64,000 nt of DNA from Acinetobacter populi (GTDB taxonomy: Bacteria > Pseudomonadota > Gammaproteobacteria > Pseudomonadales > Moraxellaceae), in the NCBI RefSeq assembly GCF_002174125.1, contig NZ_NEXX01000003.1, forward strand, positions 13,749 to 77,748, written 5' to 3'. Below, piece by piece: positions 14,769 through 24,500 of the stretch. Position 1 is the first letter of the stretch. Every line of letters begins with the position of its first letter. Under the pieces are notes generated by a model, which was given only the letters and a program-made list of their open reading frames with translations, searched no databases and was not told where the DNA came from. The position numbers were made by a program, and so were the translations under genes.

Positions 14769-16336
14769 TGTCCGATCATCACGCATCTTCTGTGCCGAAG
14801 GGACCGCCCGGTATCATTCTGTTTACCCCACGGATTGCCTGTGGCTTATTAGGTATTTTAATTGCGGCTATGGTGGCGGGATTAAATAACCGGGTTGCAG
14901 GCTTGGTATTGGTAGACATGCAAGGTGCGTTGGGTTTTGCCAGTGATGATGCCTCATGGTTAAATACTGTCTATTCGGCAGGTGAATTGGCTGCTATGCC
15001 TTTTGCGACCTGGTGTGCAATTACTTTTTCCATGCGCCGTTTTCATTCCTTGATGTTAAGCACAGCCTTATGTCTGGCTGCAATTATTCCATTTATTCAT
15101 AATTTGAATTTACTGTTAACAGTTCGTGCCTTGCAGGGCCTGTGTTCTGGGGCATTGATTCCAATTTTGATGATGGCTGCCTTGCGCTTTTTGCCACCGC
15201 ATATTCGTCTACATGGACTGGCCTTATACGCACTAACCGCGACCTTTTCACCAAATGTAGCACTAGCAATTGCGACCTGGTCTGTTGATCATGTAGAAGA
15301 CTGGCGCTGGGCATACTGGCATGTTATTCCTCTTGGACTCATGGCGCTAGGACTGGTGAATTATGGGATTCCCAAAATGCCACTGGTACTTCCCCGTCTT
15401 AAGCAAGGTAACTGGCTGGGTATGTGTCTGGGGATTCCCGGACTGGCTTTTTTAGTTATCGCTTTTGATCAGGGCGTACGGCTGGACTGGTTTCATTCGC
15501 CTATTATTCAAAGTAGTTTATTGGCCGGTATTGTCTTTACCTGCTTATTTCTCATTACAGAATGGCGACATCCCACACCTTTTATGAAACTGCAACTTTT
15601 GCAGCGTCGTAACCTAGGCTTAGGCTTTAGTGTGTTTTTTATCTTATTGATTGTGATGTCCAGTGCCGTGGTTTTACCAAGTAATACTTTGATGCACCTA
15701 CATAATTTCCGTCTGCAACAAATTGCTGCCATTGGTTTGGTTGTGGGCTTACCACAACTTGTCTTGGGTTCAATTGTGGCACTTTTACTGTATCAAAAAT
15801 GGGTTGATGCCCGTTATTTATTTGCACTTGGTCTAATGTGTATTGCGCTTGCTTGCTGGATGGCTTCCTTCATTACTTCGGACTGGAGAATTGCGGAATT
15901 TATGCCAGCAGAAATTCTCCAGATGATTGGTCAACCGCTTGCTGTAGTTTCCATGTTATTTCTGGGGACCAGCGTGGTACAACCGATGGAAGGTCCCTAT
16001 GTAGCAGGCATTATTAATACCTTACGGGCGTTTGGTACAGTCTTCGGTGCCAGTGTGGTTGGGCAATTTTTGTCCCAGCGCAGTAAAATTTATCATGAAC
16101 AACTGCTTGATCAGGCAGCTTTGCATACCCATCAATCGACACCATTCAATATCAATCTGGCTCAATTGGCAGCCGATATCAGTCAACAAGCCACTATTTT
16201 GGCTACCGCAGATTTATATCGTTTTTTTGCCATCATTGCAGTTGTACTGATTCCTATTGTGCTCTGCCTACAATATATTCCTGCGCCGCAACTTCAGACT
16301 GCCCCCAAAGCTCCTCAGCCTAATGATTCAAAATAG
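14768..16336 (+). CDS. EmrB-type MFS drug efflux pump (DHA2 family)
   Basis: A 522-residue inner-membrane protein with about 14 hydrophobic helices, the DHA2 topology of EmrB. Family stretches include LNTVYSAGELAAMPFATW in helix 2, the loop MRRFHSL, LQGLCSGALIPILM in helix 4, and LRAFGTVFGASVVGQFLSQRS in the last third. It would expel drugs or toxic organic compounds using the proton gradient, across both membranes together with the adaptor and outer-membrane factor of this operon. AGGAG precedes its ATG, which overlaps the upstream stop. Substrate not predictable. Confidence 0.87.
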   Translation: MSDHHASSVPKGPPGIILFTPRIACGLLGILIAAMVAGLNNRVAGLVLVDMQGALGFASDDASWLNTVYSAGELAAMPFATWCAITFSMRRFHSLMLSTALCLAAIIPFIHNLNLLLTVRALQGLCSGALIPILMMAALRFLPPHIRLHGLALYALTATFSPNVALAIATWSVDHVEDWRWAYWHVIPLGLMALGLVNYGIPKMPLVLPRLKQGNWLGMCLGIPGLAFLVIAFDQGVRLDWFHSPIIQSSLLAGIVFTCLFLITEWRHPTPFMKLQLLQRRNLGLGFSVFFILLIVMSSAVVLPSNTLMHLHNFRLQQIAAIGLVVGLPQLVLGSIVALLLYQKWVDARYLFALGLMCIALACWMASFITSDWRIAEFMPAEILQMIGQPLAVVSMLFLGTSVVQPMEGPYVAGIINTLRAFGTVFGASVVGQFLSQRSKIYHEQLLDQAALHTHQSTPFNINLAQLAADISQQATILATADLYRFFAIIAVVLIPIVLCLQYIPAPQLQTAPKAPQPNDSK

Positions 16337-16354
16337 ATTTTCAGGATTTTCATC

Positions 16355-17401
16355 ATGACCAAAGATTTACGTTTTAAAATACTCATCGGTATTATTGTTA
16401 TTGCCGTGCTGATCATTTGCTATTATCTGTTGAATCGCTCGGAAGCTGATCAAAAAGAGCAGTCCACCGAAGATGCTTATGTACAGGCAGATGCCACGAC
16501 AGTAGCAGCACAAATTTCCGGGACAATTGAACAGGTTGCCATTCAGGATAATCAGTTTGTCAAAGTTGGGGAATCCTTATTAAAAATTGATGATCGGGAA
16601 ATTCAGGTTGAACTCAAAAATGCTCAGGCAAATTTAAATAGCCAAATAGCCAATGCACATAAGTTAAAGGCCCTGATTGCTCAGCAACAAAGTTTAATCC
16701 AGCAGGCACAAGCCAATTTAAATATTGATCAATCCGGTTTAAAGCTGGCCCAACAAGATTATCAGCGTTTTTCCAATCTGGCAGCTGATGGTTCGGGAAC
16801 TGTACAGGCCAAACAGCAAGCAGAAGCACAATTACAAAACCAGCAAGGTCAATATCAAAAAAACAATGCTGCACTTTCAGCCAGTAAACAACAAATTCCG
16901 GTTTTACAGGCAGATCTGGAAAAAGCCAATGCAGATATTATTGCAGCGAAAGCAGCGATTGATGCATTACAGTTAAAATTGTCCTATACTGATATTAACG
17001 CCCCAATCAGTGGCTTTATCAATCAGAAAACAGCACGTGTTGGTGGTTATGCGCAAACAGGAACACCTCTACTGACCATTGTTCCACTGAATTCTATTTA
17101 TATTGAAGCAAATTTCCGTGAAACCCAGTTAAGCCATATGTGCGCAGGACAAAAGGTCGATATTCACGTTGATGCACTGCCACAAACACATTTCAACGGC
17201 ACCATTGAAAGTCTGGGCGCAGCCAGTGGCGCAAGCATGTCGGCAATCGCACCTCATAATGCCACAGGAAATTTCACCAAAATCGTACAGCGTTTACCCG
17301 TAAGGATTCACGTAAATTCGGATCAGCCCAATTTTAATAAATTACGCGTGGGAATGTCGGTTCGACCTGTCGTGCATATCGATCTGAATAAATGTGCGTA
17401 A
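16355..17401 (+). CDS. EmrA/HlyD-type membrane fusion protein
   Basis: A 348-residue periplasmic adaptor with one N-terminal membrane anchor (about residues 7-27). Next comes a lipoyl-like beta domain (EDAYVQADATTVAAQISGTIEQV), a long alpha-helical coiled-coil hairpin rich in Gln and Ala (about 85-215), and the second lipoyl half and beta barrel (DINAPISGFINQKTARVGGYAQTGTPLLTIVP). CAGGATT is present upstream of the ATG. It links the MFS pump to the outer-membrane factor; last gene of the operon. Confidence 0.9.
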   Translation: MTKDLRFKILIGIIVIAVLIICYYLLNRSEADQKEQSTEDAYVQADATTVAAQISGTIEQVAIQDNQFVKVGESLLKIDDREIQVELKNAQANLNSQIANAHKLKALIAQQQSLIQQAQANLNIDQSGLKLAQQDYQRFSNLAADGSGTVQAKQQAEAQLQNQQGQYQKNNAALSASKQQIPVLQADLEKANADIIAAKAAIDALQLKLSYTDINAPISGFINQKTARVGGYAQTGTPLLTIVPLNSIYIEANFRETQLSHMCAGQKVDIHVDALPQTHFNGTIESLGAASGASMSAIAPHNATGNFTKIVQRLPVRIHVNSDQPNFNKLRVGMSVRPVVHIDLNKCA

Positions 17402-17483
17402 TATGGTGATATTTATTTGGTATTTTATAACAAGTTTTTTGTTGGAATGATGCTTAAATCTATGGACAATTTTTAAATATTTT

Positions 17484-17531
17484 AGGCTTCGACAGACTTG
17501 GGCTATATGCGAGCATCACCTGTCGAAGCCT
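17484..17531. terminator. Hairpin between two convergent efflux operons
   Basis: A perfect 12-bp inverted repeat (AGGCTTCGACAG / CTGTCGAAGCCT) separated by 24 nt, with ATTTTATT on one side and AAATATTTT on the other. It lies midway between the ends of the convergent operons and probably ends both. The large loop is unusual for an intrinsic terminator. Confidence 0.5.
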
Positions 17532-17635
17532 CATTTTATTGCAATCTCAAAAACACCATCAACTTTGAATGTTTTTCCAAAGTGCCATTATTTATTTTAG
17601 GCTATGAAATATCAATTGATTAAATAGTGATTGCA

Positions 17636-19048
17636 TCAAGACTGCGCAACAGCATCTGCTCCGCCACCTAAGACTTTATATAAAGTGACACGATTTGTGG
17701 CCTCTTCCAGTAATAATGTGATTAGATTTTGCTGTGCTGTATACCATGTTCGCTGTGCGGTTAATACATCAAGATAGTCATCTATACCCTCTTTGTACCG
17801 TGCTTCAGTTAAATAGAATGTCCGATAAGAAGAACGCACTAAATCTTGTTGTGCATCAACCTGATTGACAATGTGTTCACGCGTGGTAAGTGCATCTGCG
17901 GCATTGGCAAAAGCACTCTGAATGGCCTGTTCATACTGGGCAATATAAATATTCTTCTGAATTTTGCTCATATCCAGAGATGCTTTTAACTCGCCAGCCT
18001 GAAAAATGGGGACACTAATCGTAGGGACAAATGACCAGGTATTTACCCCATTACTTAACAGGCTGGTAAGTTGATTACTACTGCGACCTGCACTGGCCGT
18101 TAATGCGATAGTCGGAAAAAATGCCGCCCGTGCTGCACCTATATCTGCATTGGCAGATTTCAGCATATGCTCCGCATAAAGCACATCCGGATGATTTAAT
18201 AAAACCGAAGAAGATAGATTGGCAGGAATATTTGCGAGTTTTACACTATCAAGCTGTGTAGAGGCCTCGGGTAAATATTGCTTAGCCACTTTGGTTCCTA
18301 CTACCAAATCCAGTGCATTTTGCGCTTGTTGTAACTGCTTTTGATAACTGGCAATATCTGCACGTGCACTGTCAACACTGGTTTTTACTTCTTCATAATC
18401 CAGTGCCGAAGCGATTCCTTCCTTGTATTTGGCATAAGTTAATTGCAAGGTTTTTTGCTGGCTGGTATAAACCTGTTCGGCAAACTGTAATTTTTGCTGA
18501 TAGGCCAATACATTTAACCAGTCTGCTGCTACTTCTGCGACCAAACTCATGCGTACGCTGCGTTGCGTTTCTTGAAGTGCAAAATAGTTTTCCAGTGCTT
18601 CATTTTTCAGGCTTTTAATCCGTCCAAATAAATCCAGCTCCCAACTTGTAAATCCAACTGCCAGACTGGCATTATGACTGGTACTTGCACTATTGCCACT
18701 GCCAGTACGGCTATTGGTTTGTGATGCGCTAGCACTAATGCTTGGTAAGGCATCTGCACTGGTAATACGATATTGTGCCCGGGCATTTTCTATATTCAGC
18801 ATGGCAACCCGTAAATCACGATTATTTTCTAATGCCAACGCGATTACTTGTTGCAGACGACTATCATTAAAGACTTCACGCCACGCCAGTTCGGTGACTT
18901 GGGTATTTTGTATCCCTGTAACCGATGTATTGGCAAAGTTATCTTCTACAGGTGAAGATGGTCGTCCATATTCAGGTGCCATACTTGCACATCCTGTTAA
19001 CCCCAACACACCGATTAATACGCTGTTTGCAATAAAATGAACTCGCAT
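17636..19048 (-). CDS. RND efflux outer-membrane factor (AdeK/OprM-like)
   Basis: A 470-residue outer-membrane lipoprotein of the NodT/OprM type. The signal peptide ends at the lipobox LTGC (Cys20). GCASMAPEYGRPSSPVEDNF is typical for OprM-class channels. Two OEP repeats are visible (about 60-245 and 270-455), with SWELDLFGRIKSLK and YKEGIDDYLDVLTAQRTWY. It is the exit channel for the RND pump encoded immediately upstream; the two genes overlap by one base (TAATG), with GGAGC as ribosome site. Confidence 0.9.
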   Translation of the reverse strand: MRVHFIANSVLIGVLGLTGCASMAPEYGRPSSPVEDNFANTSVTGIQNTQVTELAWREVFNDSRLQQVIALALENNRDLRVAMLNIENARAQYRITSADALPSISASASQTNSRTGSGNSASTSHNASLAVGFTSWELDLFGRIKSLKNEALENYFALQETQRSVRMSLVAEVAADWLNVLAYQQKLQFAEQVYTSQQKTLQLTYAKYKEGIASALDYEEVKTSVDSARADIASYQKQLQQAQNALDLVVGTKVAKQYLPEASTQLDSVKLANIPANLSSSVLLNHPDVLYAEHMLKSANADIGAARAAFFPTIALTASAGRSSNQLTSLLSNGVNTWSFVPTISVPIFQAGELKASLDMSKIQKNIYIAQYEQAIQSAFANAADALTTREHIVNQVDAQQDLVRSSYRTFYLTEARYKEGIDDYLDVLTAQRTWYTAQQNLITLLLEEATNRVTLYKVLGGGADAVAQS

Positions 19049-22000
19049 TATATCTGCTCCCGTGTTGTGGTTTTTTTAGAAAAAATGCTACGTATCAACA
19101 CATAAAATAAAGGCACGAAGAAAATCCCGATCACAGTCGAAACCAGTGTACCGCCAAATACACCTGTGCCGAGTGAATGACGTCCACCTGAACCAGCTCC
19201 GCTACTCACTAATAACGGAAATACGCCTAATAAAAATGCACAGGAGGTCATTAAAATTGGGCGCAAGCGCATTTTTGCTGCATGTAATGTAGCTGTGATC
19301 AGGTCTTCCCCTTTTTCTTCTAGTTCACGCGCAAATTCGACAATTAAAATAGCATTTTTGGCTGACAGGCCAATGGTCGTGAGCAAACCTACCTGAAAAT
19401 AGATATCATTGGATAGACCGCGCAAATTGGTAAGCAATAATGCCCCTAAAATACCAATTGGAACAGCAAGCAACACAGAAAATGGAATTGACCAGCTTTC
19501 ATATAAAGCAGCCAGACACAGGAAAATAAATAGAATTGACACTGCATACAAATAAGGTGCAAGGCTGCCGGATTGTTGCTCCTGATACGATAATCCCGAC
19601 CATGCATAGCCAAAACCATCACCAAGTTGCGTGACAAGATTTGCCATTTCTGACATGGCTGTACCAGAACTTACACCTGTAGCTGCTTCACCGGTTAACT
19701 CAATTGATGCTGTCCCATTATATCGAGCCAATGATGCTGGTGCATAACTCCAGCCAATTTGTGTGAAGGAGGAAAATGGTACCATTTGATCATCAGAATT
19801 ACGGACATACCAACGCTTAATATCATCAGGTTGCATACGTGCATTGTCTATACCCTGTATATAAACCTTTTTGATACGACCATTGTTAATAAAATCATTT
19901 ACATAGCTACTACCCAGTGCAGTTGACAGTACGCTATCAACATCACTTTGGCTTAAACCCAGTGAACCAATTTTTGAGTCATCCATGGTTAATGCCAAAG
20001 TTGCAGTATCTTCCTGACCACCATAACGTACATTTTGTAATTTGTTATTTTGACTGGCAAGTGACAATAACTGATTTTTTGCAGCCACCAGCGCTTCATG
20101 CCCTTGGCCATTTAAATCCAATAATTCAAAGGTAAAACCGGAACCCTGTCCCAGACCAGGAATTCCCGATGGTGCCATGGCAAAAACCTGTGCATCCTTA
20201 TAATGCTTGGCCATTTCCTGACTAATACGCATCCCGACTTCGCTAGAACTATCACTACGTTCTGACCAGTCTTTCATGCGGACAAAGCTCATGCCGCTAT
20301 TTTGACTACTGCCACCCATACTAAAACCGGCGACACTCATCACTGATTCCACTTCTGGTTGTTTTTTGACATACTCGGCAACATCTTTAATCACTTTCAG
20401 GGTTTGTTCCTGCGTTGCACCTGATGGTAATTTAACATTGACCATCAACATACCCTGATCTTCTTCTGGTAAAAATGAAGTTGGTGTTATCATAAATAAC
20501 CCTACAATCGACACCAGAATTGCTGCATAAATTGCCAACATGGTTTTTTTATGATGCAGTACCCATGTCACACCACGATGATAACGCTCGGTATTCCGGT
20601 TAAACATGCGATTAAACCACGCAAAAAAACTACCAAGTAAACCTGTGCGTAATTTTTTTTCATTTTCATCATGTGGTTTGAGTAATGAGCCACACAATGC
20701 CGGTGTAATGGTTAATGCGACGATGGCAGATAACACCATGGCAGAAGCAATTGTTATGGAAAACTGCCTGTAGATTGCCCCTGTTGAACCATTAAAAAAT
20801 GCCATTGGAATAAATACTGCTGTCAGCACCATGGCAATTCCAATTAATGCACCGGTAATCTGCTGCATTGACTCATGCGCAGCCTGCTTCGGCGTTAAGC
20901 CCTGTTCGCTCATCAAACGTTCAACGTTTTCTACCACAACAATCGCATCATCAACCAGCAAACCAATCGCCAATACCATGGCAAACATGGATAAGGTATT
21001 GATTGAATATCCCAAAACTGCCAGCACCCCAAATGTTCCCATGAGTACCACTGGCACAGCAATCACTGGAATTAAAGTAATCCGCCATCTTTGCAAAAAC
21101 AAAAACATGATAAGTACCACCAGTACGATGGCTTCAAATAATGTTTTGATCACTTCTTCAATGGAAATTTTAACAAAGGGTGCCGTACTATAAGCCACAT
21201 CATACTTTACCCCGGAAGGGAAAAATTGCTGTAGCTCTTTCAGTTTCGCTTCAACAGTCTCGGAGACTTCCAGTGCATTGGCACCCGAAGCCAGCTCAAT
21301 TCCCATACCTGCGGCATTTTTACCATTAAAAGTACTTGAAGCAGCGTAATCTTCACTGCCCAACTCTACCGTGGCAACATCTGATAATTTGACTTCTGAT
21401 CCACTACTATCAGATTTTAAAATAATATTTTTAAACTGTTCGACTGTTTTTAAACGGCTTCTGGAGGTAACCGTGGCCGTTAATCCTTGTCCTTTCACTG
21501 CGGGTAATGCGCCGATGGAACCTGCTGTCGCATCGCTATTTTGTGCCTGAATAGCACTGGATATATCACTTGGCATCAAACCATAGGTTTTTAATTTATC
21601 AGGATCTAGCCAAATGCGCATTGCATATTTTGAACCCATGACCTGCACGTTACCAACGCCATCGAGGCGGCTAATCTGGTCCTTGACACTCGATACCATA
21701 TAATCCGCAAGATCAGTACCACTCATGCTGCCATCTTCAGAATAGAAACTGAGCACCATAAAAATACTACCCGAAGATTTGGTAACCGTTACACCATTGG
21801 TTTGTACTGATTCCGGCAATGAGGATTGGGCCTGCTGAACTTTATTTTGCACCTGAACCTGTGCTGTATCAGGATCTGTTCCGGCAGCAAAGGTTAAAGT
21901 CACCGAAGAACTCCCCGAAGAAGAACTGCTAGAGGACATATATAACAGGTTATCCAACCCTGTCATATTTTGTTCAATGACCTGAGTCACTGAGTTTTCG

Positions 22001-22170
22001 GTAGTTTCTGCTGATGCACCAGTATAGGAAGCACTGACACGAACAGTCGGTGGCGCAATATCCGGATATTGCTCAATCGGCAAGGTAAAAATTGAAAATG
22101 CGCCTGCCAGTGTAATCACAATTGCAATGACCCAAGAAAAAATGGGTCGATTAATAAAAAAATCTGCCAT
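19048..22170 (-). CDS. RND multidrug efflux transporter (HAE-1, AdeB/AdeJ-like)
   Basis: A 1040-residue inner-membrane RND pump, the usual length for the HAE-1 family. Twelve membrane helices frame two large periplasmic loops. The proton-relay pair is in LLVDDAIVVVENVER (near residue 405) and the relay Lys in GLSAKNAILIVEFA (near 935). GGRHSLGTGVFGGT is the conserved C-terminal signature. A Ser-rich run at about 80-91 replaces the usual sequence in the porter domain. It is closest in motif pattern to Acinetobacter AdeB/AdeJ and E. coli AcrB, but I cannot tell which orthologue without alignment. It exports diverse drugs from the periplasm or membrane with the flanking adaptor and channel. Confidence 0.93.
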   Translation of the reverse strand: MADFFINRPIFSWVIAIVITLAGAFSIFTLPIEQYPDIAPPTVRVSASYTGASAETTENSVTQVIEQNMTGLDNLLYMSSSSSSSGSSSVTLTFAAGTDPDTAQVQVQNKVQQAQSSLPESVQTNGVTVTKSSGSIFMVLSFYSEDGSMSGTDLADYMVSSVKDQISRLDGVGNVQVMGSKYAMRIWLDPDKLKTYGLMPSDISSAIQAQNSDATAGSIGALPAVKGQGLTATVTSRSRLKTVEQFKNIILKSDSSGSEVKLSDVATVELGSEDYAASSTFNGKNAAGMGIELASGANALEVSETVEAKLKELQQFFPSGVKYDVAYSTAPFVKISIEEVIKTLFEAIVLVVLIMFLFLQRWRITLIPVIAVPVVLMGTFGVLAVLGYSINTLSMFAMVLAIGLLVDDAIVVVENVERLMSEQGLTPKQAAHESMQQITGALIGIAMVLTAVFIPMAFFNGSTGAIYRQFSITIASAMVLSAIVALTITPALCGSLLKPHDENEKKLRTGLLGSFFAWFNRMFNRNTERYHRGVTWVLHHKKTMLAIYAAILVSIVGLFMITPTSFLPEEDQGMLMVNVKLPSGATQEQTLKVIKDVAEYVKKQPEVESVMSVAGFSMGGSSQNSGMSFVRMKDWSERSDSSSEVGMRISQEMAKHYKDAQVFAMAPSGIPGLGQGSGFTFELLDLNGQGHEALVAAKNQLLSLASQNNKLQNVRYGGQEDTATLALTMDDSKIGSLGLSQSDVDSVLSTALGSSYVNDFINNGRIKKVYIQGIDNARMQPDDIKRWYVRNSDDQMVPFSSFTQIGWSYAPASLARYNGTASIELTGEAATGVSSGTAMSEMANLVTQLGDGFGYAWSGLSYQEQQSGSLAPYLYAVSILFIFLCLAALYESWSIPFSVLLAVPIGILGALLLTNLRGLSNDIYFQVGLLTTIGLSAKNAILIVEFARELEEKGEDLITATLHAAKMRLRPILMTSCAFLLGVFPLLVSSGAGSGGRHSLGTGVFGGTLVSTVIGIFFVPLFYVLIRSIFSKKTTTREQI

Positions 22171-22172
22171 TA

Positions 22173-23378
22173 TTATTCCTTGTCTGAGTTTTGGGTCGTG
22201 GTCTGTGTAGTGGTATTTGCTGCGACTGTATTTTGATTTTGTTTGGCACTAATTTTGACGCTATCACCTGATGACACCTGACTGGCACCATCAATAATCA
22301 ATTGATCGCCCGATTGGATTCCCTTGCTGACAATCCAGTAATTATTCTGTGTACCGGAGGTTTCAATTACTTGCTCCACAACTTTATTTTGGGCATTGAC
22401 CAGCTTCACAACCGCGTCACCTTTATGGTTACGCGTGACCGCACTTTGTGGTACCAATACCGCCTGATGATTAACCGCCATCGGTAATTTGGCTTTAACA
22501 TACATACCCGGCAATAATAAATTATTAGCATTAGGTACCAATGCACGCAATTTAACATCACCTGTGCCAGTATCAACGGAGGAACCTATAAATTGTAGTT
22601 GGCCCTTTTGATTGTAGGTTGAACCATCCTCCAGAATAATATCGACAGGAATTTTGCTAATAGCTTGTAGCTGTCCATTATCCATTTGTTTTTTTAAACT
22701 TAATAATTCCGAACTGGATAAGGTAATATCCACATATATTGGATTAAGTTGCTGAATAGTGGTTAATGCTGTGGTTTGCTCGGCAGTAACCAGCGCACCA
22801 GGTGTATAAGTTGATGTTGCAATCTGTCCAGAAATTGGCGCACGGATAACCGTATAATCCAGATTAATTTTTGCTGTATTCAATGCAGCTTGTGCAGATG
22901 TTACCGCAGCTTGATATTCTTTTAAACTTGATTCGGCATCGGCAACATCCTGTTTACTGACTGCTTCAATTTTTAACAAATTACGATAATGCTGAGCTTT
23001 GGGCTGTGCTGAAATTAAGGCCGCCTGAGCTTTTTGCAAATCACCTTTAGCACTCTCATAAGCGGCAACAAATAACTTATCATCCAGCTTATATAAAGGT
23101 TGGCCAGCCTTGACATAATCCCCTTCATTAAATAACCGCTGCTTGATGATACCGCTCACTTGTGGTCGCACATCCGAGCTTAAATATGCAGTAGAACGGC
23201 CTGCCAAAGTTTGCTGAACTTCAATTGATTGCGGTTGTAAAACTTCCACACCCACTTCGGCAACTGTTTTTTCAGGTGCTGCTTTTTGTTCTCCAGAACA
23301 AGCAGAAATAGTGATCATATACAAAGATAAAAACAGATATATGATAGATTTTTGCGATATAGAATATTGAGTTACCAT
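22173..23378 (-). CDS. RND efflux membrane fusion protein (AdeI/AcrA-like)
   Basis: A 401-residue periplasmic adaptor. The signal peptide ends in a lipobox (ISAC, Cys27), so it is anchored by lipid as AcrA is. The lipoyl halves are at GRSTAYLSSDVRPQVSGII and INLDYTVIRAPISGQIATS, and a coiled-coil hairpin covers about 105-170. The beta barrel and membrane-proximal domains follow, with LLPGMYVKAKLP. A Thr/Gln/Asn-rich low-complexity tail ends the protein. It connects the RND pump (2 nt downstream) to the outer-membrane channel. Confidence 0.92.
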   Translation of the reverse strand: MVTQYSISQKSIIYLFLSLYMITISACSGEQKAAPEKTVAEVGVEVLQPQSIEVQQTLAGRSTAYLSSDVRPQVSGIIKQRLFNEGDYVKAGQPLYKLDDKLFVAAYESAKGDLQKAQAALISAQPKAQHYRNLLKIEAVSKQDVADAESSLKEYQAAVTSAQAALNTAKINLDYTVIRAPISGQIATSTYTPGALVTAEQTTALTTIQQLNPIYVDITLSSSELLSLKKQMDNGQLQAISKIPVDIILEDGSTYNQKGQLQFIGSSVDTGTGDVKLRALVPNANNLLLPGMYVKAKLPMAVNHQAVLVPQSAVTRNHKGDAVVKLVNAQNKVVEQVIETSGTQNNYWIVSKGIQSGDQLIIDGASQVSSGDSVKISAKQNQNTVAANTTTQTTTQNSDKE

Positions 23379-23414
23379 AAATTTCTCATCGTGCTTATGT
23401 GTTTGACAACCGGC

Positions 23415-24032
23415 TTAATTCAAGGGTTTTGCATTAAACATATCATTCAAGGTGGTTAAAAAAGCAAAATAGATTTTTTCCAGAATTTCAGGATTTGCAT
23501 CGTGTGAAAATGTATTTGCCTTACGCAGCATAATACCTTCACTTAATACTGCCAAGACTTCTGATATTGCTCTAATTTCTGCTGCCGAAGTATGTGGAAA
23601 ATGTTGTTTAAGTTGTCGAATCCCTTCGGTCATTAACATTTCTTCTGAACACTGTAAGACATCCTGTATATGGTATTTTTCTGCGGCAAACATACTATCA
23701 ATTAATAGCTTTAATTCTGCGGCTGGTAAATGATGAATATTGCCGGAAGCCAGCTCTTTGGCCTTTCGAGATAAATTAAATTGATCCTGTTGGAAATGCA
23801 GGATCCGTTTCTTGGTAAGATAGATAAGTAGTTGCTGCAATAGATCATTCTTATCCTTAAAGCAACGATAAATCTGACCCGCTCCCAATTCTGTTACAAT
23901 ACAGACATTGGCAATCGACAAGGCATCTAAGCCTCGTTCTAATACCAGTTGCAGTGTTTTTTCCAGAATAAATTGCTGCCTGGCCTGTTGTTTTTCTTCT
24001 TTTGTCATTTTCCTGAGTAGTGTATCTACCAT
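23415..24032 (-). CDS. TetR-family regulator of the RND efflux operon
   Basis: A 205-residue TetR-type protein: N-terminal HTH at about residues 18-60 (FILEKTLQLVLERGLDALSI, then GAGQIYRCFKDKNDLLQQLL) and a helical C-terminal domain. It is the first gene of the efflux operon (36 nt before the adaptor gene, same strand) rather than divergent, so it would autoregulate together with the pump. A palindrome lies 57 bp upstream of its start. An internal ATG at 24008 has a better spaced AGGA, so the true start may be eight residues later. Confidence 0.87.
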   Translation of the reverse strand: MVDTLLRKMTKEEKQQARQQFILEKTLQLVLERGLDALSIANVCIVTELGAGQIYRCFKDKNDLLQQLLIYLTKKRILHFQQDQFNLSRKAKELASGNIHHLPAAELKLLIDSMFAAEKYHIQDVLQCSEEMLMTEGIRQLKQHFPHTSAAEIRAISEVLAVLSEGIMLRKANTFSHDANPEILEKIYFAFLTTLNDMFNAKPLN

Positions 24033-24088
24033 ATTGCAGCCTTATCTCGTTTCAACTTTAATCGAAAGATGATTTATTGTAGCAATAT

Positions 24089-24106
24089 TGAGAATATGCA
24101 TTCTCA
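24089..24106. promoter_or_regulatory. Palindromic operator of the TetR-RND operon
   Basis: TGAGAAT-ATGC-ATTCTCA: perfect 7-bp arms around a 4-bp centre, 57 bp before the TetR start codon. It is the only clear dyad upstream of the operon and is suitably placed for a TetR-family dimer. Autoregulation is inferred. Confidence 0.55.
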
Positions 24107-24351
24107 GTTTTATGTTATTTTTCGATGACCTATCTTCATAATTCATCCTAAATTTAAATAAGGAATAACTACTCTTCGGAGTGTTTCATCACATTTTATT
24201 TTAATAAAAATATTTTAACATAATCAAATAGATGAAAATAAAGAATGTGCAATTTCAATGTACCTTACAATCAATCATATACGCATCATCATTAGACTTT
24301 AATTTTAATCATATGAATGATGACATCTGTTCTATTAGGTTGATATATAAT

Positions 24352-24375
24352 TTATGCGCTTTGCTAAGCGCATAA
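24352..24375 (-). terminator. Hairpin after the ketone carboxylase operon
   Basis: Perfect 10-bp stem TTATGCGCTT/AAGCGCATAA with a TGCT loop (plus-strand reading), 126 bp past the last gene of the minus-strand operon. The tail on that strand is AT-rich (ATTATATATC) but not a T-run, so termination is plausible rather than certain. Confidence 0.45.
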
Positions 24376-24500
24376 TATGATCACAAAAAAAATCCATTGT
24401 TTTGCTTTTTATAATAATGTCATTTCATGATAAAACTTAGTTGATCTTTGGCTAAAGATAAAAGCCATACTTACCCTGATTCCCTATATCAAGATTGTGT

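Larger units (their letters stand above)
24033..24500. other. 468-bp intergenic region with operator and hairpin
   Basis: Contains the palindrome at 24089-24106 and the hairpin at 24352-24375, listed separately. The remainder is AT-rich with no coding potential seen. Confidence 0.6.

Noticed and set aside
20831..21193. 120-codon plus-strand open frame
   Set aside because: It lies entirely antisense to the RND pump gene, whose own frame has all family motifs; no ribosome site or known domain.
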